From: Leptolyngbya ohadii IS1
GTDB taxonomy: Bacteria; Cyanobacteriota; Cyanobacteriia; Elainellales; Elainellaceae
Length of the DNA stretch: 64,000 nt
Assembly (NCBI RefSeq): GCF_002215035.1
Contig: NZ_NKFP01000004.1
Coordinates: 1,726 to 65,725, forward strand
Direction: 5' to 3'
Part shown: positions 1 through 9,309 of the stretch, piece by piece
Layout of the letters: the number at the start of each line of letters is the position of its first letter
Numbering within the stretch: position 1 is the stretch's first letter
Position numbers and translations under genes: made by a program
The notes under the pieces: model-generated
What the model was told of the DNA's origin: nothing
Database searches by the model: none
The model's input: only the letters and a program-made list of their open reading frames with translations

Positions 1-327
<327 letters not shown>

Positions 328-526
328 AAGTAGAACCTTAAACACGAATGTCTGTTAGCTCTTTCCTGTTATCCGTTTCTTGACTCGGTGAAATTCCTCT
401 CACCTAAGTCCAATTGATTTCACGGGTTAGTGATGTTATGCTGACTTTCAATCTATCTAATTGTCGAGGTTCTGGTCTCAGGAGCGTCGCTTCAGCTCGT
501 TCGCCGAACCGCGTCCCCCTCGACCG

Positions 527-562
527 CTTTACCAATATAACTAAGCTAACCAGAAGTGTCAA
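527..562 (-). promoter_or_regulatory. Probable rRNA operon promoter
   Basis: On the minus strand a perfect -35 box TTGACA (557-562) is followed after exactly 17 bases by TATATT (534-539), which puts transcription start near 527, about 200 bases upstream of mature 16S. Directly upstream of the -35 box are A and T runs that could act as an UP element (565-585). This is the strongest sigma-70-type promoter seen in the gap and it points at the 16S gene. Confidence 0.75.
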
Positions 563-845
563 TAAGTTGAAAAAAGTTTTTCGACAAAACACTGAAAAGC
601 TTTCAGGATAGGGGGTTTCGCCAGATTTGCCAGGAAGATTCATCTGTCTTGACAATGGACTCTTCATGAACGGCGTTAGACAAGATGACGATCGCTTTAG
701 CAGGTTGGTTAGGAATCGCTTGGGCAAATTCACGGGAGCTAGTGAAGCAGAATCCGTATCTGCATGCTTGGTTTGGTGACAGTGCAGTAGATACGGGGAT
801 TGCTGCGTAAATTCAGCAGATAGCTTTTTCAGAAAGGCATCTGAT

Positions 846-874
846 CAAAAATGGGTCGGTTCGTGAACCAACCC
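846..874 (-). terminator. Rho-independent terminator after urtE
   Basis: On the minus strand GGGTTGGTTC and GAACCGACCC form a near-perfect 10-pair stem (853-874) with a two-base loop and one internal mismatch, followed by ATTTTTG. It lies 75 bases after the urtE stop and separates the urea operon from the rRNA operon, which is read in the same direction. Confidence 0.7.
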
Positions 875-948
875 TGACTTATCTAATAATGATGTGCTTG
901 CGAAATGTTGCTTGGAGTGATCCGAAGCAGCCTATTGACTGCCAGATT

Positions 949-1707
949 TTAGACGGAGAGGAAGCGTTGAATGACCTCGTTGCTTAAGTCCTTCGTTGAG
1001 CCGGAAGCTACGATGCCGCCCTTCTGCATAGCGTAGTAGGAGTCGGCTTGTTTGACGAAGTGCAGGTGTTGTTCGACCAAGAGGACAGAGATTCCTGTAG
1101 TTGCGACAATTTGGCGGATGGCGGCTTCAATGTCGAGGATGATGGAGGGCTGAATTCCCTCGGTGGGTTCGTCCAGGACGAGGAGTTTTGGTTTGCCCAT
1201 GATGGCGCGGGCGATCGCCAACTGCTGTTGCTGTCCACCGCTAAGGTCGCCTCCCATGCGGGAGAGCATGGTTTTGAGAACGGGGAAGAGAGTGAATATC
1301 TCTTCGGGGATTTCTCTAACGTTGCGGGAACTGTCCGATCGCGCTTCCAGTCCAAGCAGGAGATTTTCCTTGACGGACAGACGGGGAATCACTTCTCGCC
1401 CTTGAGGGACGTAGCCAATTCCCATTCGGGCACGGCGATCGGGGGAAAGATGATTGATTTGTCGTCCGGCAAAGGTGATTGTGCCACTGCGAGCGGGAAG
1501 GAGTCCCATGATAGTTTTGAGCAGGGTAGTTTTGCCCACGCCATTGCGACCGATGAGACAAACCATTTGCCCCTGGGGGACACTGAGATCGACGTTGCGG
1601 AGAATGTGGCTTTCGCCGTAGTAGACGTTTAAGCCAGAGACTTGCAGCATTAAGGATTGAGCTGCACCGTCAAGGGAGGAGATAGGTTCGGAGTAGGTCT
1701 GGGTCAT
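949..1707 (-). CDS. urtE: Urea ABC transporter ATP-binding protein UrtE
   Basis: One of the two ATPases of the high-affinity urea importer; it acts on the cytoplasmic face of the plasma membrane with UrtD. Visible motifs are Walker A GRNGVGKTT (near residue 53), signature LSGGQQQQLAIARAI, Walker B LLVLDEPTEG and the switch histidine in LLVEQHL. The fold is the short LivF-like class of branched-chain amino acid/urea importers. It is the last gene of the urtABCDE operon, 17 bases after urtD, and is followed by a terminator. The start is uncertain: a second ATG at residue 20 (position 1650) would begin directly at the family's usual MLQVSGLNVYYG and give the usual length of about 233 residues. 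Confidence 0.95.
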   Translation of the reverse strand: MTQTYSEPISSLDGAAQSLMLQVSGLNVYYGESHILRNVDLSVPQGQMVCLIGRNGVGKTTLLKTIMGLLPARSGTITFAGRQINHLSPDRRARMGIGYVPQGREVIPRLSVKENLLLGLEARSDSSRNVREIPEEIFTLFPVLKTMLSRMGGDLSGGQQQQLAIARAIMGKPKLLVLDEPTEGIQPSIILDIEAAIRQIVATTGISVLLVEQHLHFVKQADSYYAMQKGGIVASGSTKDLSNEVIQRFLSV

Positions 1708-1724
1708 TGCATTTAGGGAAGCAG

Positions 1725-2528
1725 TTAGGGAGTCAATGACGGAGAGGTTGGGGAGACAGTATTAGAGGCATGAATATCCTCAGACTCGATTTCCTGACCG
1801 AGATAGACTTCGATGACGCGCGGATCGCTTTGTACCTGCTCGATGTTGCCTTCGCAGAGTACGGAACCTTCGTGCAGAACCGTTACTTTACGGGCGATTT
1901 GGCGAACAAATTCCATGTCATGTTCGATGACGATGATCGAATGGTTTTTAGACAGGGCAACTAGCAGTTCGCCGGTGCGATAGGTTTCCTCATCGGTGAG
2001 TCCGGCAACGGGTTCGTCTACCAGCAGCAGATCGGGGGATTGGGCAACCAGCATTCCGATTTCGAGCCACTGCTTTTCACCGTGGGACAGGAGGTTTGCC
2101 TTCAGGTCGGCTTTGGGGGTAAGTCCGATCGTATCCAGCAGCTCATTTACCGTTTGCCGCTCGATCGTCGGAGTGCGTCTGAACAGGGTTTTGAAAACCG
2201 TTTTGCGCGGGTTGCAGGCTAACTCCAGGTTCTCACGGGGGGTGAGATTGAGATAGACCCTGGGCGTTTGAAACTTACGTCCGACTCCCATACGGGCAAT
2301 CTGGTGTTCGGAGTACGATCGCAGATTGCGTCCTTTGAAACGAACCTGTCCTAGAGTCGGTTTCACCTTTCCGGTAATGATATCCAGGAAAGTGGTTTTG
2401 CCTGCACCGTTGGGACCAATGATCACCCGTAGCTCGCCCGTATCCATGCTGAAATTGAGACGATTGAGAGCCTTGAAGCCGTCAAAGCTCACGGTCAGGT
2501 CTTCAATCTCCAATATTTTTACGCTCAT
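1725..2528 (-). CDS. urtD: Urea ABC transporter ATP-binding protein UrtD
   Basis: Second ATPase of the urea importer (LivG-like class). Walker A is GPNGAGKTT, the signature is LLSHGEKQWLEIGMLV and Walker B is LLLVDEPVAGL, followed by IVIEHDMEF; the SHGEKQ form of the signature is characteristic of UrtD. ATG at 2528 is chosen because GAGG lies six bases upstream; a TTG two codons earlier (2534) overlaps that ribosome site. The start lies inside the 3' end of urtC (26-base overlap), indicating translational coupling. About 267 residues. Confidence 0.95.
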   Translation of the reverse strand: MSVKILEIEDLTVSFDGFKALNRLNFSMDTGELRVIIGPNGAGKTTFLDIITGKVKPTLGQVRFKGRNLRSYSEHQIARMGVGRKFQTPRVYLNLTPRENLELACNPRKTVFKTLFRRTPTIERQTVNELLDTIGLTPKADLKANLLSHGEKQWLEIGMLVAQSPDLLLVDEPVAGLTDEETYRTGELLVALSKNHSIIVIEHDMEFVRQIARKVTVLHEGSVLCEGNIEQVQSDPRVIEVYLGQEIESEDIHASNTVSPTSPSLTP

Positions 2529-3675
2529 ATTCAACCTCTGGATCTTGCTCCAAACTGGGATATGTCATTGAACGTTTGTTTTGACCAGACAGGCGACGGA
2601 ACAGATTCACTCCCTCGGTGCGGAACCAGCCCACTACGCCATTGGGAAGAGCCATTACTACGAGCAGGAATAAGCCGCCCTGGAAAAACAGCCAGATATC
2701 GGGGAAGCGTTCGCTCAGGAGACTCTTGGCAAAGTTAACGACGATCGCCCCTAATATCGCACCCACTAAAGTCGCCCGTCCGCCGACGGCAACCCAGATC
2801 ACCATTTCGATCGAAAAGGCAATATTCATCGAGTTGGGAGAAACGATTCCGGTTTGCAGGGTGAAAAACGCTCCCGCGACGCCTGCCAGCATTGCCGAAA
2901 TCACGAATACCAGCAGCTTAAAAGTTGTTGGATTGTAGCCTGTGAATCGGGCACGGCTTTCATCATCCCGGATCGCCACCAGCATTCGTCCAAATCGTCC
3001 GCTTGTGAGCCAGCGGCAGAGCGCATAGGCTGCGACGAGAAAGAAGATCGTGAGGACGTAAAAAGTGAACTGCGTTTCTCGTGAGGTGACGGATACCCCG
3101 AAGAGAGTTTGGAAATCGGTTAGACCGTTTGTGCCGTTAAACAGCTTTTGCTGACCATTAAAGAAGTTGAAAAAGATAATGGTCATTGCCTGGGTCAGAA
3201 TCGAGAAATAGACTCCCCGAATTCGGTTGCGAAAGAAGAGATAGCCGATAATCGCCGCGACGATACCGGGAATGACCACCACCATCAGCGCCGAGAAGCC
3301 AAAGGACTGAAAGGGCTTCCAGAACCAGGGCAGCTCCGTCACGCCGTAGAGCGACATAAATTCCGGTAGCTGACTGCTAGCAGTGGGGGGCATTTGTAGC
3401 TTCAGGTGCATTGCCAGAGCATAGCCGCCCAGCGTGAAAAATACACCGTGCCCCAAACTCAGCAGTCCCGTAAATCCCCAAATCAGGTCAATCCCTAAGG
3501 CGACGATCGCCAAAGCCAGGAAACGACCCATCAAGTTCAAACGAAACCCAGACAGAATTGCCGGAACTACAAAGATGAACAGCAGCACGATCGCTGCCAC
3601 AATTCCAATTTCAATTAGAAGCGATCGGCGTTTTGACCAATCGATTCCGCTTTCTCCAACAGCCTGTGCCGTCAT
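2503..3675 (-). CDS. urtC: Urea ABC transporter permease UrtC
   Basis: Integral-membrane permease, paired with UrtB to form the urea channel. It is 390 residues with about ten hydrophobic segments. It contains the LivM-family pattern ALGIDLIWGFTGLLSLGHG early on and the EMVIWVAVGGRATLVGAILGA block late. ATG at 3675 has GGAG six bases upstream. It follows urtB by 28 bases and overlaps urtD at its 3' end. The C-terminal tail beyond the last membrane segment is basic and may be cytoplasmic. Confidence 0.95.
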   Translation of the reverse strand: MTAQAVGESGIDWSKRRSLLIEIGIVAAIVLLFIFVVPAILSGFRLNLMGRFLALAIVALGIDLIWGFTGLLSLGHGVFFTLGGYALAMHLKLQMPPTASSQLPEFMSLYGVTELPWFWKPFQSFGFSALMVVVIPGIVAAIIGYLFFRNRIRGVYFSILTQAMTIIFFNFFNGQQKLFNGTNGLTDFQTLFGVSVTSRETQFTFYVLTIFFLVAAYALCRWLTSGRFGRMLVAIRDDESRARFTGYNPTTFKLLVFVISAMLAGVAGAFFTLQTGIVSPNSMNIAFSIEMVIWVAVGGRATLVGAILGAIVVNFAKSLLSERFPDIWLFFQGGLFLLVVMALPNGVVGWFRTEGVNLFRRLSGQNKRSMTYPSLEQDPEVEYERKNIGD

Positions 3676-3703
3676 GTTTTTCTCCCAAGGTCCCTTTAGA
3701 TCG

Positions 3704-4864
3704 TTAAGCGTCTACGGTGCGTCCCTTTTGCGGGAACAGACCAGATGGACGGAACTGCAAGAAGACGACGATCAGGAAAAAGACCATTACTTTTGCCATA
3801 CTGGTCGTCGCAAAGAAGGTGAAGAAATCTGCTAGGGGCTTAATTGGCGCAAACAGGATTGCCAGGATGCCAGAGCCAAGCACGTAGTCCAGAACGCCCA
3901 GCACCAGCGCACCCGCGATTGTGCCCACCAGTTTGCCAACGCCACCGACGACCACCACCATAAAGGTGTTAACAATGTAGTTTTGTCCGGTATTGGGACC
4001 GACCGATCCCAGCAGACTCACCGCACATCCGGCAATTCCTGCCAGACCGGAACCCAGCGCAAAGGTGAGTGCGTCTACTTTTTGAGTAGGAATTCCCAAA
4101 CAGGAACTCATACTGCGATTTTGCGTCACCGATCGAATTCGCAGACCCCAGGGCGTTCTTTGCAGAAACAAATAAATTCCAATCACGCAAACGACGGTCA
4201 ACGCCATGATGAACATCCGCGTGTAGGGAAGCTGATAGTTGCCGATCGGCAAACCGCCCAGCAGCCACTTGGGAGCGGTCACGTCTACGTTTTGGGCACC
4301 AAACCAGGGCTGAGTCACAGCAAGTTTATAGGTCTGGCTCATCACAGAACCGATCGCCCAGGAAATTGCTACTGCCAGGGGTAACAGGATTGCGATCGCC
4401 CAATTACGAATCCGCTCAAAATCGGGGCGTTTCTTCAGGAGCCAGAGTCCACCAAAGAACAGCAGCGAAAAGACGAGCAGTCCGGCAATCATCACCCAAT
4501 TCACGCTGCGAACAAACTGCTGAAGAATCAGACTTACACCCCAGGTTGCCAATAGGGTTTCGAGCGGTCGCCCGTAGAGAAAGCGAATGACACCCCGCTC
4601 CAACAGCAAGCCGACGAGGGCTGCCACCAAAAACGCCATGATCAGGGCAACGAAAATGTAGGCACCTCTCCAGGGATCACCTAACGGTTTGAAGGCATTC
4701 TGAACGACAAAGGTTGTGTACGCGCCCAGCATCATCAGTTCGCCGTGCGCCATGTTAATTACGCCCATCAAGCCAAAGACGATCGCCAGCCCCAGCGATG
4801 CCAGCAGCAGAATAGAGCCAATACTAAGACCGCTGAACAGTCCGTCAAGAATTGCTGTAAACAA
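3704..4864 (-). CDS. urtB: Urea ABC transporter permease UrtB (TTG start)
   Basis: Permease partner of UrtC, LivH family. The conserved start of the protein, FTAILDGLFSGLSIGSILLL, is followed by LAIVFGLMGVINMAHGELMM. An open frame extends upstream to 4996, but its first 44 codons look nothing like UrtB. A TTG at 4864 has GGAGGT seven bases upstream and gives a 386-residue protein, the usual family length, so TTG is taken as the start. The gene follows urtA by about 170 bases and precedes urtC by 28. Confidence 0.92.
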   Translation of the reverse strand: MFTAILDGLFSGLSIGSILLLASLGLAIVFGLMGVINMAHGELMMLGAYTTFVVQNAFKPLGDPWRGAYIFVALIMAFLVAALVGLLLERGVIRFLYGRPLETLLATWGVSLILQQFVRSVNWVMIAGLLVFSLLFFGGLWLLKKRPDFERIRNWAIAILLPLAVAISWAIGSVMSQTYKLAVTQPWFGAQNVDVTAPKWLLGGLPIGNYQLPYTRMFIMALTVVCVIGIYLFLQRTPWGLRIRSVTQNRSMSSCLGIPTQKVDALTFALGSGLAGIAGCAVSLLGSVGPNTGQNYIVNTFMVVVVGGVGKLVGTIAGALVLGVLDYVLGSGILAILFAPIKPLADFFTFFATTSMAKVMVFFLIVVFLQFRPSGLFPQKGRTVDA

Positions 4865-5035
4865 AGACCTACCTCCGAGTCGATCGGACAGGGGGAGAAT
4901 AAACCTGAAATTGAATTTGCAGTGGGATTGAACATAGAACTGTGGACTAGACAGCAAACCTGACCAAGGTGCAAAGTTCGCTGCCCAAGTCCACAAGATG
5001 AGCCTGCTCCAAACTAGCGTTAAGCTAGGGGAGAT

Positions 5036-6382
5036 TTAGCTTGCCTTGAACTTTCCAGGATTATCGACATCCGTTCTCGTCCAGTCGCAGGTAAAGCCCT
5101 TTGTCTCAGCTACGAACTGGTTCCACGGTACCGGATCAACCGGTTGCGGCGTGGCAAAGACGATTTCAAACAGACCGTCATCCCGCACTTCGCCAATCCG
5201 AACCGTCTTCGAGATGTGATGGTTGGGGAACATTTTCACCGGACCTTCCGGCGCTTCCATTTCCTGCCCAATCACCGCTGCACGAATCGCTTTGAGGTCG
5301 GTTGCACTTCCAGCGGAGCCTGCCTTCTCAACTGCCTGCTTCCACAGGTTGACGGAGATGTAGCCTGCTTCCATCGGGTCGTTGGTAACGCGATCGTTGC
5401 CGAACTTCGCCTTAAACGCATCGACGAACGCTTTGTTTGCCGGACTATCCACGGTCATGAAGTAGTTCCATGCCGCAAATTGACCTTTGAGGAAGTCTGT
5501 GCCGATCGCCTTCACTTCTTCTTCTGCGATACTGACAGACATCACAGGATACTTGTCTGCCGTTAGACCTGCGCCCTGAAGCTGCTTGAAGAAAGCCACG
5601 TTGCTGTCGCCGTTCAGCGTGTTGTAGATTACACCGCCATTGGGCAGGGCTGTGCGAATCTTGGTGATGATTGGGGCAACTTCCGTGTTGCCGAGAGGCA
5701 GGTAATCTTCACCCACCGTCTTACCACCCTTCGCCTCAAGCTGAGCTTTGATGATGGTGTTGGCAGTCCGGGGGAACACATAGTCGGAACCGACCAGATA
5801 GAAGTCTTTGCCCTTGTTTTCCAGCAGCCAGTCCACCGAAGGCTCGATCTGCTGGTTAGGAGCAGCACCCGTATAGAAAATATTCTTGGAACACTCCTGC
5901 CCTTCGTACTGCACCGGGTAGAACAGCATGTGATCCTTTTGCTCAAACACTGGCAGAACCGCCTTACGGCTTGCAGAAGTCCAGCAGCCAAAGACCACCA
6001 CGACCTGATCTTCCTCGATCAGCTTGCGGGCTTTTTCAGCAAAGGTGGGCCAGTCTGAGGCACCATCTTCCAGAACAGGCTGGATTTGCTTACCCAGAAC
6101 GCCACCCTTAGAGTTGATTTCATCGATCGCCAGCTGGGTAGAGTCCACCACGCTCTTTTCGCTGATTGCCATCGTGCCGCTGAGCGAGTGCAGAATGCCG
6201 ACCTTAATCGCATCGCCGCTTGCTGCCGCTGTAGACGCTGCCGGAGACTCTGAGGTTGCTGCGGGAGATTCCGCTGTTGTCGAAGTTGTCGTACTCGACG
6301 CACAGGCTTTCAGCAAAATGCTGGTTCCCAGCGCAGCCGAACCATAAACTAAAAACTTTCGCCGTCCAAATTGCCTTGACAT
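5036..6382 (-). CDS. urtA: Urea ABC transporter substrate-binding lipoprotein UrtA
   Basis: Periplasmic urea receptor. The N terminus has a twin-arginine motif (GRRKF), a hydrophobic stretch and a lipobox ILLKAC, so it is probably a Tat-exported lipoprotein anchored at Cys27. A Thr/Ser/Ala linker follows, then a type I periplasmic-binding fold beginning [18 protein letters not shown] at 6394 is also in frame, but ATG at 6382 has AGGAAG eleven bases upstream, whereas the GTG would sit almost on top of that site. It is the first gene of urtABCDE and is preceded by an NtcA-type promoter. Confidence 0.95.
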   Translation of the reverse strand: MSRQFGRRKFLVYGSAALGTSILLKACASSTTTSTTAESPAATSESPAASTAAASGDAIKVGILHSLSGTMAISEKSVVDSTQLAIDEINSKGGVLGKQIQPVLEDGASDWPTFAEKARKLIEEDQVVVVFGCWTSASRKAVLPVFEQKDHMLFYPVQYEGQECSKNIFYTGAAPNQQIEPSVDWLLENKGKDFYLVGSDYVFPRTANTIIKAQLEAKGGKTVGEDYLPLGNTEVAPIITKIRTALPNGGVIYNTLNGDSNVAFFKQLQGAGLTADKYPVMSVSIAEEEVKAIGTDFLKGQFAAWNYFMTVDSPANKAFVDAFKAKFGNDRVTNDPMEAGYISVNLWKQAVEKAGSAGSATDLKAIRAAVIGQEMEAPEGPVKMFPNHHISKTVRIGEVRDDGLFEIVFATPQPVDPVPWNQFVAETKGFTCDWTRTDVDNPGKFKAS

Positions 6383-6453
6383 TGAATTCACCACTTCCTA
6401 TTCAGGAATAGAACACCACAGAGAAGCATCACAAGAAACTCCAATAGATTGTG

Positions 6454-6496
6454 ATGTTATGCCTTTGGATAGATACGAATTTGTATCTAACTATAC
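6454..6496 (-). promoter_or_regulatory. NtcA-activated promoter of urtABCDE
   Basis: A perfect GTA-N8-TAC box lies at 6483-6496. Reading toward urtA on the minus strand, exactly 23 bases separate it from TAACAT (6454-6459), a TAN3T -10 box. This is the canonical architecture of promoters activated by NtcA under nitrogen limitation. Transcription would start near 6447, about 65 bases before the urtA ATG. A short dyad GATAC/GTATC overlaps the box at 6472-6487. Confidence 0.88.
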
Positions 6497-6627
6497 ATAA
6501 CGCCACCCGATCGCAGTTCGATAAGCTTCGTGAGACTTCTTTATGTGCCTGGTGAGCAAAATTTATATTTAGATAAAAAACTTACCTTGCTGTAACTAGG
6601 GATTACACACCTGCTTGAGCCTCAACA

Positions 6628-6656
6628 AGAAAAAGCAGGCTGTGCTGCAACCTGCT
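6628..6656 (-). terminator. Rho-independent terminator after ureG
   Basis: On the minus strand AGCAGG (6651-6656) pairs with CCTGCT (6634-6639) across an 11-base loop and is followed by TTTTTC. It lies about 40 bases after the ureG stop and separates ureG from the urtA promoter. Confidence 0.7.
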
Positions 6657-6697
6657 CGATCGGCTTTTGATAATCCGTACCTATTGATAGTCCGTCA

Positions 6698-7306
6698 CTA
6701 TGCTGCAACCTTACCCAGATGCAGTTCAATCAGCTTAATGATGCTCTCAAGTCCCTGTCTCGCTTTGATATTGGTAAAGACAAAGGGCTTCTCCCCGCGC
6801 ATCTTCCGGGCATCTCGATCCATGACTCCCAGATCTGCTCCCACCATGGGCGCGAGATCGGTTTTATTGATGACCAACAGATCGGACTTGGTGATCCCCG
6901 GTCCACCCTTACGCGGAATTTTGTCGCCTGCCGCCACATCAATGACATAAATTGTCAGGTCTACCAGTTCTGGGCTAAATGTTGAAGCCAGATTGTCGCC
7001 ACCGCTCTCAACAAACACCAGATCCAGATTGCTAAACTGCCGCTCCAGCTGCTCGATCGCCACCAGGTTAATCGAACAATCTTCTCGAATGGCAGTGTGG
7101 GGACAGCCACCCGTTTCAACTCCCACAATCCGATCGCGCTCCAGCGCCTCGCTTCGGGTTAGAAACTGAGCATCTTCCTGGGTGTAAATATCATTAGTGA
7201 CAACGGCAATGCTATATCGCTCCCGCAGCAATTTGCAAAGGGCGTCCACCAGGGCAGTTTTCCCGGAGCCAACAGGTCCAGCAATTCCAACTCGCAGGGT
7301 ATGCAT
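6698..7306 (-). CDS. ureG: Urease accessory GTPase UreG
   Basis: SIMIBI-class GTPase that powers nickel insertion into urease together with UreE, UreF and UreD/H. The P-loop [10 protein letters not shown] is at residues 10-19; other motifs are [14 protein letters not shown], the metal-binding [13 protein letters not shown] (Cys-Pro-His), [10 protein letters not shown] and VINKTDLAP. Length (202) is normal. ATG at 7306 has AAGGA six bases upstream. It is separated from ureF by the rhodopsin gene, with a 450-base gap on its 5' side. Confidence 0.96.
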   Translation of the reverse strand: MHTLRVGIAGPVGSGKTALVDALCKLLRERYSIAVVTNDIYTQEDAQFLTRSEALERDRIVGVETGGCPHTAIREDCSINLVAIEQLERQFSNLDLVFVESGGDNLASTFSPELVDLTIYVIDVAAGDKIPRKGGPGITKSDLLVINKTDLAPMVGADLGVMDRDARKMRGEKPFVFTNIKARQGLESIIKLIELHLGKVAA

Positions 7307-7756
7307 TGTAATTCCTTATAAATCTCTTGCAGCCGAAAGCGCAACTCCGAAGGCAGGGTGATTAGGGTGCAGTTTTACAGGTGTCTACTCAGCTGTAAAA
7401 GTTTTCTTGAATTTCGGGAGAAAAAATCGAACTTTTCCTGTCTAAGACAAGTGACGCCTGAAGAACTGTGTAGGGGAACCTTACCCCGACTTGGATCTAC
7501 TGCTTTACTGCTGATATTGCCCTGTTGAGTCGAGGAATTATGGAAACATTAGGTTATCTTCATCTTTCAGTCTGCCGTGAAATTGCTGCTCGTCCCACCC
7601 AATTGGAAACCAGCAGCATGGCGCGATCGCAACCTGTAGAACGATCGCGCTATTCGCAGAATTTTATGAATCCAGACCAGCGGGGATCAGGACGATCGGT
7701 TCCGCCGCAAACTGCTCTTCATGTATTAATGCCGTAGCTAGCCGCCAGTTCGTGTC
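7307..7756. other. Intergenic region between rhodopsin and ureG
   Basis: A 450-base gap. It contains one small plus-strand frame (7540-7737, listed separately) and a weak dyad TTTTACAG/CTGTAAAA at about 7372-7401, which could be a regulatory site or terminator-like hairpin on the ureG side. No promoter was assigned. Confidence 0.4.
7540..7737 (+). CDS. Possible small protein beginning METLGYLHL (may be a remnant)
   Basis: A 65-residue frame starts at an ATG with GAGGA about four bases upstream. Its first residues, METLGYLHLSVCRE, resemble the METLAYLHLA-type start that I recall from cyanobacterial proteins with peptidoglycan-binding domains. The rest is low-complexity, hydrophilic and contains a HIP1 site, with no recognisable domain. 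It may be a short real protein or a decayed 5' end of such a gene. It runs opposite to its neighbours. Confidence 0.3.
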   Translation: METLGYLHLSVCREIAARPTQLETSSMARSQPVERSRYSQNFMNPDQRGSGRSVPPQTALHVLMP

Positions 7757-8467
7757 CTAGTTAATGCCCTGGGAGAACACTCGCTCCAGCTGAGGGGATT
7801 CACCTGCCTGGTCAAGCTGTTTGAAGGAATTGAGTGCCAGGAAACCAAAGCCAACCTTTGCGACTAAATCGAGCAAGGTGTAGGAAGCAGTTTCCGCAGT
7901 GCTGCTAATTGCGTTAAATCCAGTGCTGCCCAAGATCCAAATCACCGGGTAGATCAGCCACAGGACAAGATGTACCGTAATCAGCTTGGTGAAAACCCGG
8001 CGCGATCGCGGATGTTTGGCGGCTGCTTGCGATCGATACTGATTAAACAGCATATAAAACATCGCAAGGAAGAATCCGCAGCTCACGATATACCAGATGT
8101 AATTAACAGGTTTCGGTGACATCGTTGCCACAAATCCCGTGGCGATCATCATCACATCTGCACCGACCAGCGCTCCCGTGAACGCTAAACTGGTTCCGCC
8201 CAGATACGTCACTGTGAGAATTTGCAAAGGTGTAGACAAAATCCAGGTGACATATCTCACCCAGTAGGTTTGACGATCGTACACAACACTGACGCCATGC
8301 CCTGTCCACATTGCGAGATACAGCACGGAGGCGATCGCCGCAATAAAAAAGTTGAGGGTAAGCAGAATCCGCCACCGCTCATTCTCGGCATTATAGGCAC
8401 CGATGCCAAAGAGCAGCGCACCGAACGCCATTCCTAAACAGCCGATCGCAAACCAAATCTGATTCAT
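7757..8467 (-). CDS. Microbial rhodopsin, cyanobacterial halorhodopsin-like (T-S-T motif)
   Basis: Seven-helix retinal protein of 236 residues. The Schiff-base lysine is Lys204 in LLDLVAKVGFGFLALNS, with the counter-ion Asp200 four residues before it. Helix C reads RYVTWILSTPLQILT: Arg71 is kept, but the proton-pump positions 85/89/96 (bacteriorhodopsin numbering) are Thr74, Ser78 and Thr85. Helix F has WLIYPVIWILGST, with Thr where bacteriorhodopsin has Glu204. Loss of the acidic acceptor and release residues argues against a proton pump. The sequence most resembles cyanobacterial chloride pumps, whose motif is T-S-D, so an inward anion pump is the best guess, with the third position altered. 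It sits between ureF and ureG on the same strand. Confidence 0.93.
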   Translation of the reverse strand: MNQIWFAIGCLGMAFGALLFGIGAYNAENERWRILLTLNFFIAAIASVLYLAMWTGHGVSVVYDRQTYWVRYVTWILSTPLQILTVTYLGGTSLAFTGALVGADVMMIATGFVATMSPKPVNYIWYIVSCGFFLAMFYMLFNQYRSQAAAKHPRSRRVFTKLITVHLVLWLIYPVIWILGSTGFNAISSTAETASYTLLDLVAKVGFGFLALNSFKQLDQAGESPQLERVFSQGIN

Positions 8468-8612
8468 ATTTTTGGCACTTTCTATACAGAGTCATCGTTC
8501 AAGCTAGGAAGACTCTAGACAGAAAATAGGATCAGTGCGTCCAACTGAGGAAAGATCTCTGTTGTGCGACGATTGTGCAAGGTTAATGTGAAAAATTAGC
8601 TGCTGTAAAAGG

Positions 8613-9296
8613 CTAACTGCGAAATAGTCGCGTGTATAGGGTTTCGTGATTCATACTGGCAATCGTTAAACCCCAGCTACAGCAGTAAAGGCTATCCAGC
8701 GGCAGATCGATCGCTTCTTTTGCGGATGATTCGATAATCGGGTATAGATCCAGCAGCAGTTTCTGTCCCTGGGTTTGACCGAGCGGAATCAAACGAATTC
8801 CGGCATTCACCAAATTTGCCGCCCAGCTTTGCAGGTAGCCTAATACCGTCGAGAAACGATCGATTTCCCAGTGGGCAGCAGCGATCGCAAAGGCGGTTGC
8901 AAAGTTGCAGGGTTCCTGGATTTGAGAGAGGACGGTCTGGAGGGCAGGATCGAGATCGGCAAGCAGGCGGATTAGCGATCGACCCATTTGCCAGCTCTGT
9001 TCGCGGAGTTCCTCCGTTTCCCGGAAAGCCGAAAGCCACTGATTCCACACATTAATCTGCTGAAGGTCTGACTGCTTCACCCATTCGTACATCTGGGAAA
9101 GTACCGCAGTCTCAACCCGAATTGCGCCATACTGCAACTCCTGTGCTAACCACTGCTGTAGCGTTGCGGCATTCGTAATCCTTTCAGTTTGAACCAGAGT
9201 CTCCAGCCCCTCTGAATAGCTAAATGCACCAACAGGCAGGGCAGGACTAACTAGTTGCAACAGACGCAGCAGGGACGGGGTGGAATTAGCAAGCAT
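8613..9296 (-). CDS. ureF: Urease accessory protein UreF
   Basis: Helical protein that binds apo-urease with UreD/H and acts as GTPase-activating partner of UreG. Recognised by the family start LLRLLQLVSPALPVGAFSYSEGLE, the ELQYGAIRVETAVL region and the C-terminal LPLDSLYCCSWGLTIASMNHE. Length 227 is normal. It is 82 bases after ureE, with a three-unit tandem repeat in between, and 145 bases before the rhodopsin gene. No clear ribosome-binding site precedes the ATG. Confidence 0.95.
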   Translation of the reverse strand: MLANSTPSLLRLLQLVSPALPVGAFSYSEGLETLVQTERITNAATLQQWLAQELQYGAIRVETAVLSQMYEWVKQSDLQQINVWNQWLSAFRETEELREQSWQMGRSLIRLLADLDPALQTVLSQIQEPCNFATAFAIAAAHWEIDRFSTVLGYLQSWAANLVNAGIRLIPLGQTQGQKLLLDLYPIIESSAKEAIDLPLDSLYCCSWGLTIASMNHETLYTRLFRS

Positions 9297-9309
9297 AGGG
9301 AATGCAGAA

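Larger units (their letters stand above)
328..948. other. Intergenic region between 16S rRNA leader and urtE
   Basis: This stretch holds the rRNA leader and promoter in its lower half and the transport-operon terminator near 846-874. The short open frames here overlap the promoter and leader, resemble no family I know, and are not called as genes. Nothing else was recognised between about 590 and 845. Confidence 0.6.

Noticed and set aside
404-733. 109-codon minus-strand frame upstream of 16S
   Set aside because: It spans the predicted rRNA promoter (534-562) and leader. The translation is low-complexity and basic, with no family.
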